A DNA stretch of 64,000 nucleotides from Cyclina sinensis (GCA_012932295.1 JAAONU010000009.1:13247796-13311795), one strand, 5' to 3'. Positions 1-14,612 are shown, numbered from the stretch's first letter. Numbers and translations: made by a program. The notes: a model not told the origin generated them from the letters alone.

Positions 1-283
1 TTCACGGCGTAACACTCACCAGTAACTGTGACATTCTAACTTCTATTATAACATTCATTCCTTCACCTCAAAATGATGGTGAGCCAGTCATAATATCCAA
101 GTCTTCGCATTATGCGGGCATTCGTTATATACGGGTTTTTATACAGTCAGCTGAGGAACTGACCACACTAGACCAGAACCGTCATTGTGAACTCAGATGG
201 ACAAATTAATTCAGATTAATGTAAAGCTTTTGGAAATCGCCATCAGAGCTAAGCAAAACATAACAGAAAAAAAACGGAACAGA

Positions 284-690
284 AAAGAACAAAGCTGAGC
301 TGAACAGAGCAGAGTAAAGCAGAAAAGAGCAAAGCTGAGCTGAACAGAGCAGAGTAAAGCAGAAAAGAGCAAAGCTGAGCTGAAGAGAGCAGAGTAGAGC
401 AGAAAAGAGGAAAGCTGAGCTGAACAGAGCAGAGTAGAGCCGAAAAGAGGAAAGCTGAGCTGAACAGAGCAGACTAAAGCAGAAAAGAGCAAAGCTGAGC
501 TGAACAGAGCAGAGTAGAGCAGAAAAGAGCAAAGCTGAGCTGAACAGAGCAGAGTAGAGCAGAAAAGAGGAAAGCTGAGCTGAACAGAGCAGGGTAGAGC
601 AGAAAAGAGCAAAGCTGAGCTGAACAGAGCAGAGTAGAGCAGAAAAGAGCAAAGCTGAGCTGAACAGAGCAGAGTAGAGCAGAAAAGAAT
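284..690. repeat. 40-bp purine-rich minisatellite, about 10 copies
   Basis: The block TGAACAGAGCAGAGTAAAGC plus 20 more bases recurs every 40 bases (301, 341, 381, 421 and so on to 661) with few substitutions. The + strand is almost all A and G with scattered C/T. Because 40 is not a multiple of 3, the minus strand reads open through all copies in more than one frame as Leu/Ser/Phe/Cys-rich protein. Those long frames are a by-product of the repeat, not genes. Confidence 0.95.
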
Positions 691-723
691 AAATCAGAAG
701 ATCAGAAAAGAAAAGAACGGGAT

Positions 724-3700
724 TTATCAAAATGAAATAATGTTAAGGTAGTCTTTTTCTTTCAAAAAACACTGAAGCCAGAAAAAAAGAAGAAAAATAC
801 GGATGAACACCATGTGTCGCTGAAATAATTTATATCTATTTCACCATGCAAACTTGGTCTACTAAACTAGGATAAATTATCGTGTGTTGACAATGTCAAT
901 TCATCTTAGCACTAACTTTAAACTGATTACCTACATACTTATAAATAATTCTCTTTTCGCGTGAAAGTATGCACCTAAAATGAACTAAAAATTCTAAACG
1001 TGTAAACTAAATTACATGTTCGGTTATATATAGTCTGTTCATTTATACATCATGTATATCTATGCAGTGCTGGTCCAAGTTTTACTATATTATATGAATG
1101 TGTGATTATTTGTCGTGTTGTTCTATGATGATATATGTCTTATATTATTGTGGTTTTTTACATGTTTGTATCTGCCTTTGTATTTATTTGTTTGTTTGAT
1201 TGGGGTTTAACGCAAATTTTAACTGCTACGGTCATATTCCGGCCGTCAGTCCACCTAACCAGTGTACCTGGGTATCCAACCAGATTACTAATCAGTTTCT
1301 CCACTTCCCTCTGCCTTTGTAACTATTGTTTTGAAGATATAGTTTAATTCTGAACCTTTTCTTGTCAAAGCCTGCACAAAAAAGTCAGATGAATTTGTGT
1401 TATGTTCTATGTACGTTTTTTTTTCTACATATAATTAGCATGTACTCAAAAAAAAAAGTTTCACCTTTCCCTTTTTATCATGTCAACTGAATGGATGTTA
1501 ATTTATTTTTTCTTTTCTATTTTTAAAGACAATTTTATTTCATGATTAACTTTGTCTTTTACTTTTTCCATTCTTTACTAAACGTAATGATTCTGAGTGA
1601 AAAAATAATATGCACACTAGTCACAATGTAACATTCTTTCTTGTACTACTGTTCTTAGAAAAGGCTGCTGTTGTTTTTTATTTAATTTCATTTTACTTCA
1701 TCCATACCGTCCTGAATATTCTTCAGTTTATCATTTTCATATGATAATTCTTAGCAAGATTATGAAGACTCCGTTTGTTTAAGTATCGTAAGTTCTATCT
1801 ACAATTTTTAAACAATTTTTATTGATGACTTTGACGTGCCTGCTGGACAGGTTTGTTATAATCTCACTAACTATTTTCATTATGTTTATAACCACTTATA
1901 ATTCAAAGAACCCGTGCATTTACACCACGTGATATCAATCAATGTGACAACCGCGTGATATAAGAAATACAATCCTATTCTGGTGGTAAGAAAAGTGTCT
2001 GCGAGTTAAGACTCACAGACGGGTGGAATTGAAAGAAGATTACAAATAGTGAGACTGGTTAAAATTTGGGTCGGGAATAGTACATAACGGTACTAGATCT
2101 ATACTGGGGAAAAAATTAACTGACCACAAAAATAAACATTGAAATGCTAATATAGCAAATCCATATGGAAACAAAAATCGAAAATGAATGAATTAGGCCT
2201 TTTAGAAAGTACATTTTCGTAAAACATGTTAAAGATATTGTTGTTTTTTTTTTCATTAAAAATATTGACATAATTATGAAGTATTACACTTAATAATTTG
2301 AAGACTTTTCATCATTTCTCTTTAAACGAATGGGTAAATGAGTGAACAGGGCTTTATTTGTTTCTGTAAATATTGCATCGATTATCTATTAATCTCAAAA
2401 GAGAGATAAAAATGTCACTTGACCAGCAGTTCTTGGATTTATATTTTAGTAAATCGTGCGGAATCCAAAGTATGAGAAGAAAGGGGAACGGGTCCGCAAC
2501 AATTCTGAGCCTTAAAAATTATTACAACAAAACAAACAAAAAATAAATAAATAAGAGAGACAAACCTGACAGTTGTGCACGAGCTTTTCCAAAACCCATG
2601 ATGTGAATAAATAATGTACACAAGAAAATTCCAATCAGGCTGTTAATTATCCCAGCATTTTGTGTAACCATAGTAAAGTCATCTGGTGTTTGTTTCACAT
2701 GTATAAACTATCATATTCACGGTATTATTATATATTTTCAGACTATTCGTTGTACAAAGTATTTTTTCTTCAAGTCTTTAAACTATCCCTTCTTACATAA
2801 TATTGTAAATTATTTAAATAATATAAAAAATGAAACTTGAGGTCATGTGACCTTAACCACGTGATATTTAAAGCCAGTATAAATCCCATCTAATGCCGTC
2901 TAATCCCTGTGAGCATTGTAATATGACACATGTTGAAGAACGCGCAAAATGCGACAGCACATTCTTTATTAATTTAAACACATGATCACTGATTCATTAT
3001 AACGTTTCATCTCTTAATTCTGCACTACCAGATAGTTAATTCATTCAAAACCCACTCATCCAGACGTGTAGCTAATTATCACTTTTAAACTCCTATTTTC
3101 ACTACACATGTATTTTACTTAACGCTTTCTGCCTATAGTTTTATTGTTCAAGTTTCAGTATTGAAGCACAGAAAAAAAATGATATGACTTTTTCCGTCCC
3201 AAGTTAAGCCCTACCGAGGCGAGAAAAAGAATTTCATAAGAGCAATATGAAGTGTTTCATATAGACTAAATATTTTGACAGTTTGCATTTTTAACAGCTA
3301 TTCCTCTGTTAGGGTTTTCCTCCAATAGTGTGTCGGCAGTGTTGAAAGATCTACTCCTCACTGATTATACGCATACTTTGACTGAAATATAAAAGAAAGC
3401 GTTCAACATACAACCTTTTTCAAACGTGTCACAAGGAAAAAAATAAGAAGCTTCAAAACATCTGTCGAATGAACGGAGATGACAGATAAAATATTATCTC
3501 CAAATCGTATTTTATAATTTTATTTATATTTCATGTTAACAGATCTGTATCATATCAACTGTGGTGTACTTAACTTTGAATCATCTGATGCACATATTTG
3601 AAATGAGATTAATTCAAAATCTTTACGGAAGGTTTGTCACATAGATGTTTCTTTTCTCTTTTTATTCACAATCTAAAGAATTCATTTATTAACTCGAGTC

Positions 3701-4367
3701 GTAGACGACATTTCTGACGCCACAGTTCGAGACCTAGGAGGAAGATGATTATTGTTATGACGCCTTAGATCTCTGCTTGTATTAGAACTCGATAATTCAG
3801 TTAGCGTTTCTTCTTAAAATACGTTTTGTAATTTATAATTTTGTAAAATTTGTAATTCCTCCAGACTGAAAGCCTTAAGACAGACAGGTTATTTAAAATC
3901 TGAAAACAACAACAACAACAATCAAACAAAAACAGACCCCCATAACTGATGATTTTCAAATAGAGAAACTTTAAGTCATGTTTAACTCAGTGGAACCCCG
4001 TTACTATTTAAGCTGACATTACATCAAATACTTTTGATTTTACCGCCATATGGTTGAGATTCGTTTAAAAATACAAGAACTAATACTTAATTCAAAATCT
4101 TGTTGTTTAAAATCTCTGAAACTAAAACTTTCTTAATGGAAGATTAATTAATATAGTAATAACAAAACTAAGCGAGAAAATGTTAAACTATCGCAATACA
4201 CATGAATGATTGATACCGCCATTAAAGACGCAATAAAAACTGATATAACACCCATATAAATGACATCTATAAAACACGGTTAAATGTACATTTGTATTTA
4301 TAAACTGAAATTGAATAAACAGTCCTGGATGTACGCTTTAAATGATGCCTGAATTTCTGAAATATAA
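724..4367. other. Gene-poor AT-rich sequence
   Basis: Apart from the repeat fragment near 1.2 kb I see only short chance ORFs with no recognisable domain, no convincing exon with splice sites, and no RNA gene. An AAC-type run lies near 3907-3925. Confidence 0.5.
1192..1335 (+). mobile_element. Fragment of a molluscan interspersed repeat
   Basis: TTGTTTG followed by GGGGTTTAACGC, a GGCCGTCAGTCCACCTAACC segment and CAGTGTACCTGG resembles a dispersed repeat that I recognise in general form from bivalve sequences, which usually starts GGGTTTAACG. GC content rises sharply against the flanks. The family assignment is from memory and was not searched. A 70-residue ORF crosses it and is not treated as a gene. 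Confidence 0.45.
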
Positions 4368-4590
4368 CCTAAATGATTATTGAATATGACTGCCTTACAT
4401 GGATTTTGATCACCTAAATGATTATTGAATATTACTGCCTTACATGGATTTTGATCACCTAAATGATTATTGAATATGACTGCCTTACATGGATTTTGAT
4501 CACCTAAATGATTATTGAATATGACTGACTTACATGGATTTTGATCACCTGAGTGATTATTGAATATGTCTGCCTTACATGGATTTTGGA
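4368..4590. repeat. 45-bp tandem repeat, 5 copies
   Basis: A 45-base unit beginning CCTAAATGATTATTGAATAT and ending GGATTTTGATCA starts at 4368, 4413, 4458, 4503 and 4548. Copies differ at only a few positions (for example GACTGCC/TACTGCC/GACTGAC), so the expansion looks recent. It is not in an ORF. Confidence 0.95.
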
Positions 4591-4744
4591 TATTTCAGTT
4601 GACATTATTTTTCTAGTTTATTCATATTTAAGATTTAGACACAAAAAGAAAAAGTTGCAAAACAATTTCGATAATTTAAGTGAATAATTAATCTTTTGAC
4701 TATTCGTTGAAAAGAAACGAATCATTTTAGAGTTATTCCTTCCC

Positions 4745-4935
4745 GTACAACAACACCAGAGCAGAAACAACAGAAGCACCTACAACACCAACACTTAAAC
4801 AAATTGAACAAACACGCAGTCAGTTGTTGTTTATGGGATAGTGACATGGTCCTAATTTCATACTAATTTAACTCTAGCAACAACAACAACAGCAGCAGAA
4901 GTGACAATAACAACGTTAACTACAACAACAACAAA
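4745..4935. repeat. CAA/CAG-rich low-complexity patches
   Basis: Two patches of imperfect CAA and CAG trinucleotides (about 4745-4800 and 4876-4935) are separated by ordinary sequence. Smaller CAA runs occur near 3907, 9865, 10097 and 41265. Confidence 0.7.
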
Positions 4936-7900
4936 CACGCAGAGACAATGGACTTTTGGCGATTATATGCTCGTTTCATACTGAATTTTGAATTTAACTT
5001 ATTTACTTCGTTCAGTCTTCATCACAGCCACTTTGTTGTAGATGTCAAATTTTATTGGAATAATAAATTTAAGAGATTATTTCTTGGTGAATAGATTAGT
5101 CGAAATAGCCTCGGCAGACTTCAATAAATTGGAGACATGAGTCGTTTTATTGGATTGGACAGAGCAATTAATTGTTGCCTCAGACTTATTAATTGGTCCG
5201 ATATGAGATAAAAAGCCAGCTGACTGCGCCGTGAAATTTACATTGGCATGATAATTATGTCTTTAGGTCAACGACAGCTAGTACTACAGACTCTAGTGAG
5301 GTTTTAAATATCTAAATGTTGACTTTAATGGATAATAGTATAAATATTTACCTTCCAGTTAAAAAGACACAGGCAGTGTGTATAATGGGGTTTGCAATCT
5401 TATCACAGCAAAATAAATATGTAAAAATATACCACAAAACTATAGTCAAACTGCAGTGAATTTAACTCCATTACGTATGTTTTCTCCATTTTATGTAAAA
5501 TTCACAAAATAACGAAATATAACTCCTAGCAATCTCATTTCCTTTTTCGATAATGCAATAGCACGTTTTAAAGACAAGTGTTATATTGAATTAAGAAATT
5601 ATTAGATATATACTGGAGTAAACATTACACCTTTCAAAACAGTGTATGGTAATTGAATTTTTTCAATGAACATCAAGGTTAAAGGAATTAATCTTTCCTG
5701 TCACAGAACGATAAAGTGGTTATCAAAAATACACGTATGACTTCATTAAATGTGTTATAAGTACAAAATTACATTTACTTCAGTTTTCTTAAGACATTAT
5801 AAATAATTTGTACCGTATTAAGGATCAGTTTTATTGTTTTCTTTACGATTTTAACCCGCGTCTTTTTTGTATTAGCTGTGTATAAATGCGTAAAACAGAA
5901 GAAATAACATTTTTCGTTAAATCTGATAATTTCCCACTTTTACGTGCTAAAAACTTGACGTACCTGAATCAGTTAAGTATGTCATGCAGAAATGAAAAAA
6001 AAAATGTACATCTATCATTTTACGATGATCAAAGCAGAGCAGTTCATTATCATGAATAATCGTCTATGTTTATAACGTTACTTGGTATTCAAATCAGGAA
6101 CTGAGTAACGTAAAGACATTTAATAATACCAGTTAGAAATATTTGAGTTGTGCGTCCTGGTTCATTCAAAAACGATATAAATGTTTGTTCATTTAGCTGC
6201 AAACATTTCAAAACGACTTACTATAAATACGTACTATTTAAATGTATCCTACATTTTCCCCGAGAAGATTTTTGTCCTTTTTTGGTCCCGTGTTTATTTA
6301 GGCACACTTTAAGTTCCATATTGATTAATTTTTATATTCTTAGTTTGAGAAAGTATTTGCTTCTTTGGTTTATTCGGGTACGTTAGGTATTGGGAACATT
6401 TTTACATAATTCAAAATTAACTCTTACATGGTTGGCTGCCTAACCGACAACCCACCCGGAAACATTACTGTCACTTTCTATACACCGCAGATCTAATCAG
6501 TGTGGATTCGATCCTATCTTTTGTCATTTATGCAAGTTAGCCTAAACAGTAAACGACTGGTGGATAAAATTTCTTGAAAAATTATACGGTGATAAATGAC
6601 AAAAAAAATAATCGTATTAAAATGTACATGGTCCAATTACCAAGAAAAAACCGAAACATTCTTGTCCGTTTTACGTTCTTAGAATAAAGAAATGAAAAAA
6701 GAATAAGTAAACTTCTATAAAAGCGTCTGAAAAAACAACAATAGCTTGTTATAACAGTAACCTTATCGCATAAGCGTGTATCTAGACAGCACGTGCAATA
6801 TAACTCGAAAATCTCGCACAGGGAGCATCCTGTAGATCTACAAGAATTAACTGACTAAAGATAATTATCACGGAATCCGAGACAATGAGTTACAACAAAT
6901 AATTTCTTAAATGTTCTTCCAAACTGTTTACTATGCTACAAAACACTTATGAGTGAATATAAAAGTAAAATAAGTGTCTATAAAATTAACCATAAAACAA
7001 ATAAACATGTAGAATTATTCATTAAAACGCTCAAACTTTCTTACCTGTAAATGTTATCCTTTCAGATAAAACGCATTATTTGTGTATCAAGCCATTGACT
7101 TGGTTTATTACTAGCAACGACATAGCGAGCATTCAGTGTAGTCGTTGTGACTGCGACAGGGTCGCCAGCATATCAGGGCCCTAACACCTTACCAGACACT
7201 ACAAGTGAGCTAACGGCTAGCGCAGTCTCCGCGTTACCTGATTGCTATCTCTTTTTCAATCAGTCTTCTACCAGTACTGAGTTAAACTGCAGTTTTTTTC
7301 CGTATTGATAATTCTTTAAACTTAGTTTACTAGATGTAAACATGTAGATTTTTTTTATGTCAGGCTCGTGATTTACAAGTTTTTTTTTCTGGATTTTCTC
7401 AATTTAAAATGGAACTTGATTCATACATTGACAAATAAAACTACTTGCACAGTGACCACTTTTGCCGTTAGACTATGTGACAGTTCAGATTTTTTTTATA
7501 ATTTTATAAAATATGAAACTACATGTGCGATGTATGATATTAAGTTGTAAATATGGAGCCGTTTATGCACGAAGATTATCGTGACGATTGTCCAGCGACC
7601 GGCGGATTTACTGGCTTGAAAGGAAGCACACACCCTAAGTATAATCATATAGCTGTTTTCTTCCTTTAGTAGAAAAATAGAATTATAATACATCAACATA
7701 ATGTCACCCTCACGTGTTCCTAAAAAATAGAACTCTTCTTTGTTCCCAATCATATTTTCAAGTTATAGTAATTATAACATAATTCCACACATGAATGTGC
7801 ACTTTCATGTTTATGCATAATTAACTTTTTGGACTAATCAATCAGGTGGAAGGAACTGGATAATCTAGAAATGGATTTGTTGATGCAAAAACCTAAAAAG

Positions 7901-10331
7901 TCTTTGGTTGATGTTTGTGTGTGTGGGCTTTTTTTAAAATTAAGCTAATTTTGATGTACATATATTTTTTCATTTTGTGTCCGGTATAATAAAATAAATA
8001 TCACATCTCAGGGGACGATAGCAAATAATATCAACCCTTGAAACGGTAATGTCAACCTCGGCTTACCACAAATGTAGTCTTGCGAGACATTCACAATCGA
8101 CGAAAGTAATATTTTCAATCTATTAATGTAGGTAAATTAATTTCAAAATCGTAATTCTTACGTCGAATTAGGAGGTCAAAAAGAATAGTTTCGTTCAAAG
8201 ATAACTATTAAAGCATTGAAACATCCATAATTGGTAGATAATTCTAACGCAAACTGACTATCGGAAATATCGGACAGCCACTTTTACCTAGTAGGTCTGA
8301 AATTACTTAAAGCGGCGTATATCACTTTTCGGACAATGTTACCTCTCGTTTTCTTTTCAAAAGGCCTCCTCTCATAAATTTCAAGTGCTTATTTGAAATA
8401 ATATTTATTTGAAGCAATAGATAAATCACTGTTGAACATGGCTTATAATTATAAATACATTAAACATTTCTAATAACCATATTTGTTTGAGCGTTGAAAT
8501 ATTTGTTAAGTTAAATGCAATGAATATTGATAAGAGCCTAGACCCTGGTTGGATAGAGCATTATCTCGGCCCGCCCCTTCTAATCTTAAAATGTAGTTTC
8601 TAAATTTTATTGCTGTTTCAATTATATTAAGACAGACTGTTAGTCTGTACTCGCCGACATCTCAATATTTTCACTAATGTTTCTTGCTTTTATTTTCTTA
8701 CGTAAATTTTACATTTTCATGTTTACAAAAGTAAGACTTCTGCTTTGTGGTTATGAGTCACCTTTTAAAAAACGAATACAAATAAAAACTGGCGGGACAC
8801 GGCCAGTTTAAAAGGCAACTTAGACTAAGATTTTATCCTGTGTTTTTATTTTCGCACAGCTGAATATATTGTATTATAGATATATTCTTATTTTAATTCG
8901 AATACTGGCTTATAAATAAATCGAATACTTCCCGAAATACTGTTCACTAACGGTATATCTTAAAAGATTTAGATATTTAAATCTGTAGGAAATAAAGGTT
9001 CACACACTAACTCACTGATTGGTAGTTTTAAAATCAAGTAAAGTGAATCACCTAAAGTTTAAATTGATTATGATTTATCAGTCCTTTTGTGTCATTTGCA
9101 CAATGTGTTGCATTATTATTTTCATTTATTTTAATTTAGATATTGAGTGACATGGAAACGGACTAGTCATACTATTTTGCTGTTATGTAAAACCCTGACA
9201 AGTAGAAAGAAAGAAAGAAAAAAACAACAACAAAAACGTACAATGTTAGTTGCCAGTCTGTCTGTACGCTGGTCAAACACAAAATTAGATTTTTGCCTTG
9301 TCGCTGGGATTAAGATTCTATCGCAAAGTCAGTGTAACACCTTTACAAATTCTTACCGCCATTTCTATTTACAAGAAAAGATTCATGCGGAGAGCTTTAG
9401 ATGTTATCGTGTCTAGCTACATCATCCGAACATAGCGGCTATGTTCGTCTGTCGACTATGTAACTAATTTCTACTAAATTGTTTAACAATGGATAAGTAT
9501 ATAAAATGAGAGTTCTAATAGTATCACCGTTTTATAGTTACGTCATTTTGGATTTTAAAACTGAGATCTCGCGAGATGAGAAGTTATGACAGATATGCTA
9601 AAGTACTTTTTTTCTGCTCAGTACACATTTTTTCTTTTTCTTTTTGTTTTAGTTCTATCACCCGCATCATTTATTTTTTCTAAGCAAGTAACTTACTAAT
9701 TATGCAGCCGTCATATTTCATTAACTTTTATAATTAAATCGTCACGCTAACACTGGTCAAAGAAAATGCAATTTAAAGGATATTAATTATTCAAAATCCA
9801 ATTTTGGCAAGTTACCTTTGTACTTAATAAGTCGTACTTTCTGATAAAAGATGGAAAAGGTAAAAAAACAACAACAACAACTATACAGCCGTTATAAAAT
9901 ATTGTCTGGGAGTTTTTGTCAGTACTAATAACACTGTCTTGCAAGTGTTGAAAGGAGGTTAAATTCGACAGTCATAAATATATAGATTTTAAGGTAGGCA
10001 GTCGTTTATTAAACAAATACCCATATTGTTCTTGTAAAAAAAAGAAAGGTAAACAAAAGTGTTTTTATGACACATTCAGCTGAAACTTTAAACAGCAGAA
10101 ACAACAACAACAACAATATTGATTAAGATGATGATTCTGATGTTAATTTCAATAACGATGATAATAAAACAGTGTACATAAAGACATGCCCTAGCACCTA
10201 CAGATACTAAAACAGACAATGATAATTTATGTCATTGTGTTAGACTACTAAGTGTCTAGCCCAAGGGGGTTATGGTGGGGGGTGGGGTTATATAATTTTT
10301 ATCTAAACATCTAGAAAAGCTCGCTAGCTAA

Positions 10332-10384
10332 AACAGTCATCATTGTGTACAGTCATTGTGTACAGTCATTGTGTACAGTCAGTG
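10332..10384. repeat. 13-bp tandem repeat, 3-4 copies
   Basis: ACAGTCATTGTGT recurs three times in direct succession, with partial copies at both ends. Confidence 0.85.
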
Positions 10385-12609
10385 CATTTTTATAAATCTT
10401 TGCTTAAAATTGATTTGTTTGAAATTTGTAAACTGAAAATCATTGTTTTTATTATAAATTCTATTCAAGATGAAAGCAGAAATATATTTATACATGTACT
10501 TAAAAGTGCAAATTATAATCTCAATGAAAATGAAAAAAAAAAAAGATTGTTGTTTTGAGCGAATTATTTCTCAATGGACCATTTTGAGAATGTTTTGTAT
10601 CGGGGATTATATATAATTTTACCGTCGTCATACGATCATAAGGCACGCGCCAAGTGAACCGCATGTCGAGACGCAGACTATTCTCTTAGCAATGAAACTC
10701 ATTACTTTGACGGCTAGATGTCAATCTTTATACAAAAATGTGTTTCAGAGTAATTAGGAGGTACTAAGCTAATTAATTTTTACAGTCAGTCTTTAGGTAA
10801 TAAAGGTAAAACATTCCGTTTGTTGTTAAGTGGCAGGTAATTTGTAACTTTAAATATGTCTTTAACAGCATTTTTACAAAAAAAAATTGTTTTGTATTCA
10901 TTCCTCGGAAATTTCATGGGAATGAGAAATGTTGTTCAACCTACATTGATTTTCCTTTTAAATTTGTGTACAGTTTCCCCAAAGACATTTTATTATTTTG
11001 AATGTAACTGCAGACTGTGTTGTATGCTTGGAATAATTTGGCACCTTACAGTGTAAAATTGTTTCCACTGCTCTGAACGTGCTAATATAAGGCGGAGTAA
11101 CTGTTTTCGTAAATTTCAGAACAAGATAGATTTCTTTGATTACCCATTCTCTCAAGTACAGGCTGACGTAAAGATATGACAAACGATGGATAGACAACCA
11201 TTGGGTCGTAAAGCATGAAGACCCCTTTAATGTGTTCTGGTGTGTCAAACAAAAATAGATGTGTTGAAAAGAAAACAAAAATCGTATAAGAAACATGTCT
11301 ACTCTGCTGATAAGAATAGTTTCAACTATTCTTTAAATGCTCTGATTTTTAGGTACCAAAATTTGTTTCTCCACCTCGAACACCATGGTATATCTTCCGC
11401 ACGTTTCCTGTGCAACTTTGACGAGACAAAGTAAAAGCTCATGACGTTACATGCTTTTTAACGCCTTTTAATTGTTCATCAATTGATGACAATCAAAGTA
11501 AGTTTAATACTAAACGTATGTTAATATTTAATGTGAAAAGTTATAGAAACGTACATATATGAATCGCCTAGATGATCATTGTTTCGTGTTGAAGGCTTAT
11601 TAATAGTTTGAAAATACTACATGTCTTTATGATCCTATTCAAATGTACGTGAAAACCTTTTCAAAAGCCCCCCAATCGCTTTGATTGCATGATGAACTCA
11701 ATGTATTTTATGTTGTTTATTACATTTTATTACATTTTTGTCTAATCTGTTAAGACAAAAGTCTCGCCTGAGTATTAAAATTGAACGAAATGTTACTCAC
11801 TGGCGGGTTAAAGAATATTTTATAGCGGAATTTTCATATGAAGAACTCTCAATCTAAGTTTCTCGTTAAATTCTGACACTTTAAATATAGAGCTTCATGC
11901 AAAGTTTGTAAGTAAGGAAAATGTTTTATTTAAAAATCTTAGACGTTTGCCAGATTATTTTCGCAGTTTGTAACATAATAGTAACAGGATATTTTTATAC
12001 ATGTACTCCTATTACCTTCGTACAGAAACTTCGTTAGCTGAAGGCAAGAGTTATTTCTGTACATCAGGATATGACGTCAGCGGGACATGACGTACAGGAC
12101 GGTATTGGTAAAAAAATCTTGGAAATAAACGAAAAAAAAGGCATGTTCAACGACCACAGACTATAGATGAAATATGAAAACCTGATTGGTAAATCAATTA
12201 CTAATGTAAGTTATGACTATACCAAAGGAGATAATTTTAGTGGAACATCGTGGGAGATAATAACCATGAAATTTAGTGGAAATTTAAACCAATGAAATAT
12301 ACAAATCGACTAATAAGCATCATTTTGTAGTGAAATCAAATATATTTATGCCAATTTTTCAATAATATCAACGGTTTCAAATAAATCCAAGATTTTTAGG
12401 AGTAATAGTAATGAAGTGTACTTATTTTTCTGCGAAAAGAATAGAAAATGAAAACAATTCAAAGTGAGAAACGCATTGAATCCTTGATATATCATAAACC
12501 ATAGCTGCCATGCGTATCATTGTAATGATTCAGAACGAGACTAATTTCCGGTTCCGTCAAAAGTCCGTGCCATGTTTGATTTATGTTGGCTGGTAAAAAC
12601 CTTAGTTCT

Positions 12610-12651
12610 GGCTTCATCGAGAACGATTTAGGCTTCATCGAGAACGATTTA
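12610..12651. repeat. 21-bp direct duplication
   Basis: GGCTTCATCGAGAACGATTT plus A appears twice back to back. Because 21 is a multiple of 3, ORFs on both strands stay open across it. No gene is otherwise supported. Confidence 0.85.
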
Positions 12652-13410
12652 ATCAAAGGTATTGCTTCTTTTATTTTCGCATCATTGAAAACTAAATTTG
12701 CCTTGTTACTCCTTGTAATATTGAAACAAAACAAAATGAAACTACAGATTTTGCTCTACCCTCTCGCCTTTGGCACAGTTTAGGTATGACCATAAACGGA
12801 GAGTGTAACAATGGACCAGGTTTATGCAGCTTGGTGGTCTGGTAAAAAGGCTCTGGAGAAAGCAAGTGGCCTTTGTGACTAATTTCAGTAGTCGAAAGTA
12901 AGTATTTTTTGTTCAAAATTATTAAATTTAGAAAGGAAGTGTTCCATTCGTCACAGCTTCTCGACAAAATCTGTGTATCTTGGCAATCTATTTGTTATTC
13001 CTAGACTACTGTGGTTTATTTACATGTCCTCTTCCAAAAATATAGTGTTGTCACAGAAGAAGACATTTAAATGTGACTTAATCGAGTCTGATAAAGATAA
13101 TTACTGAATTTTGCTGTTGAAAGTTTACATAGTGTTATCTGCCAGTTATCTGGAATTCTTAAAGCAAAAGGGCACCACCTTCAAACTAAGATGTTAAGTC
13201 AAACTTTTTGCCCAATTGCCCTGTCTGGAGTCTGTTACACATTGGAAAATGAATTAAGAAACAGACACTATCAATTTTGTTCAAAAATTTGATAATTATA
13301 ATTACTTAGTATAACGTTTATGCTATTAAACTATGTCTAATGTAAATAAATAGTGAATTGACATGAATATCGATGTTATTTTTGTATGATTTAATAATTT
13401 AGTTGTGTTA

Positions 13411-13488
13411 TTTCATTCATTCATTCATTCATTCATTCATTCATTCATTCATTCATTCATTCATTCATCATTCATTCATTCATTCATT
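13411..13488. repeat. (TTCA)n microsatellite
   Basis: About 19 nearly perfect tetramers with one interruption (TTCATCATTC). It leads directly into the related GTTC-rich minisatellite. Confidence 0.95.
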
Positions 13489-14612
13489 TTTTGTTCGTTC
13501 GGTCATGCGTTCTTTTGTTCGTTCTTTCGTTTTTTCTATCGTTCTTTGTCCGTTCATTTGTTCGTTCGTTTGTCCGTTCTTTTGTTCGTTCGTTTGTCTG
13601 TTCATTTGTTCGTTCGTTTGTCCGTTCTTTTGTTCGTTTGTCCGTTCTTTTGTTCGTTCGTTTGTCCGTTCTTTTTTCGTTCGTTTGTCCGTTCTTTTGT
13701 TCGTTCGTTTGTCCGTTCTTTTAGTCGTTCGTTTGTCCGTTCTTTTGTTCGTTCGTTTGTCCGTTCTTGTGTTTTTTCGTTTGTCCGTTCTTTTGTTCGT
13801 TCGTTTGTCCGTTCTTTTGTTCGTTCGTTCGTCCGTTCGTTTGTCCGTTCTTTTGTTCGTTCGTTTGTCCGTTCTTGTGTTTTTAGTTTGTCCGTTCTTT
13901 TGTTCGTTCGTTTGTCCGTTCTTTTGTTCGTTCCGTTCTTTTGTTCGTTCCGTTCTTTTGTTCGTTCGTTTGTCCGTTCTTTTTTCGTTCGTTTGTCCGT
14001 TCTTTTGTTCGTTCGTTTGTCCGTTCTTTTTTTCGTTCGTTTGTCCGTTCTTTTTTTCGTTCGTTTGTTCGTTCTTTTTTTCGTTCATTTGTTCGTTCGT
14101 TTGTCCGTTCTTTTGTTCGTTCGTTCGTCCGTTCGTTTGTCCGTTCTTTTGTTCGTTCGTTTGTCCGTTCTTGTGTTTTTTCGTTTGTCCGTTCTTTTGT
14201 TCGTTCATTTGTCCGTTCTTTTGTTCGTTCCGTTCTTTTGTTCGTTCCGTTCTTTTGTTCGTTCGTTTGTCCGTTCTTTTGTTCGTTCGTTTGTCCGTTC
14301 TTTTTTCGTTCGTTTGTCCGTTTTTTTGTTCGTTCGTTTGTCCGTTCTTTTTTTCGTTCGTTTGTCCGTTCTTTTTTCGTTCGTTTGTCCGTTCTTTTGT
14401 TCGTTCGTTTGTCCGTTCTTTTTTCGTTCGTTTGTCCGTTCTTTTTTTCGTTCGTTTGTCCGTTCTTTTTTTCGTTCATTTGTTCGTTCGTTTGTCCGTT
14501 CTTTTGTTCGTTCGTTTGTCCGTTCTTTTGTTCGTTCGTTAGTCCGTTCATTTGTTCGTTCGTTTGTCCGTTCTTTTGTTCGTTCGTTTGTCCGTTTGTT
14601 TAACCGTTCGTG
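13489..14612. repeat. GTTCGTTTGTCC minisatellite (about 24-bp unit, length-variable)
   Basis: More than 1.1 kb of GTTCGTTCGTTTGTCCGTTC-like units with T-runs of 3-7 and occasional deletions. The array has no stop codons on either strand for long stretches. It therefore produces ORFs of 379 and 469 residues on + (Val-Arg-Ser-Phe repeats) and up to 242 residues on - (Asn-Gly-Gln-Thr repeats). These frames have no start context, domain or splice support and are treated as artefacts. The array probably grew from the adjacent tetranucleotide. Confidence 0.95.

Larger units (their letters stand above)
4936..13409. other. Long gene-poor stretch
   Basis: No ORF here has recognisable domain content and none sits between good splice sites that extend a protein. 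Small features are listed separately (10.33 kb and 12.61 kb repeats). The rest is AT-rich sequence with A/T homopolymers. Confidence 0.5.

Noticed and set aside
206..730. ORFs of 174 and 133 residues on the minus strand
   Set aside because: Translation of the 40-bp minisatellite in two frames; the Leu/Ser/Phe/Cys repeats come from the DNA repeat.
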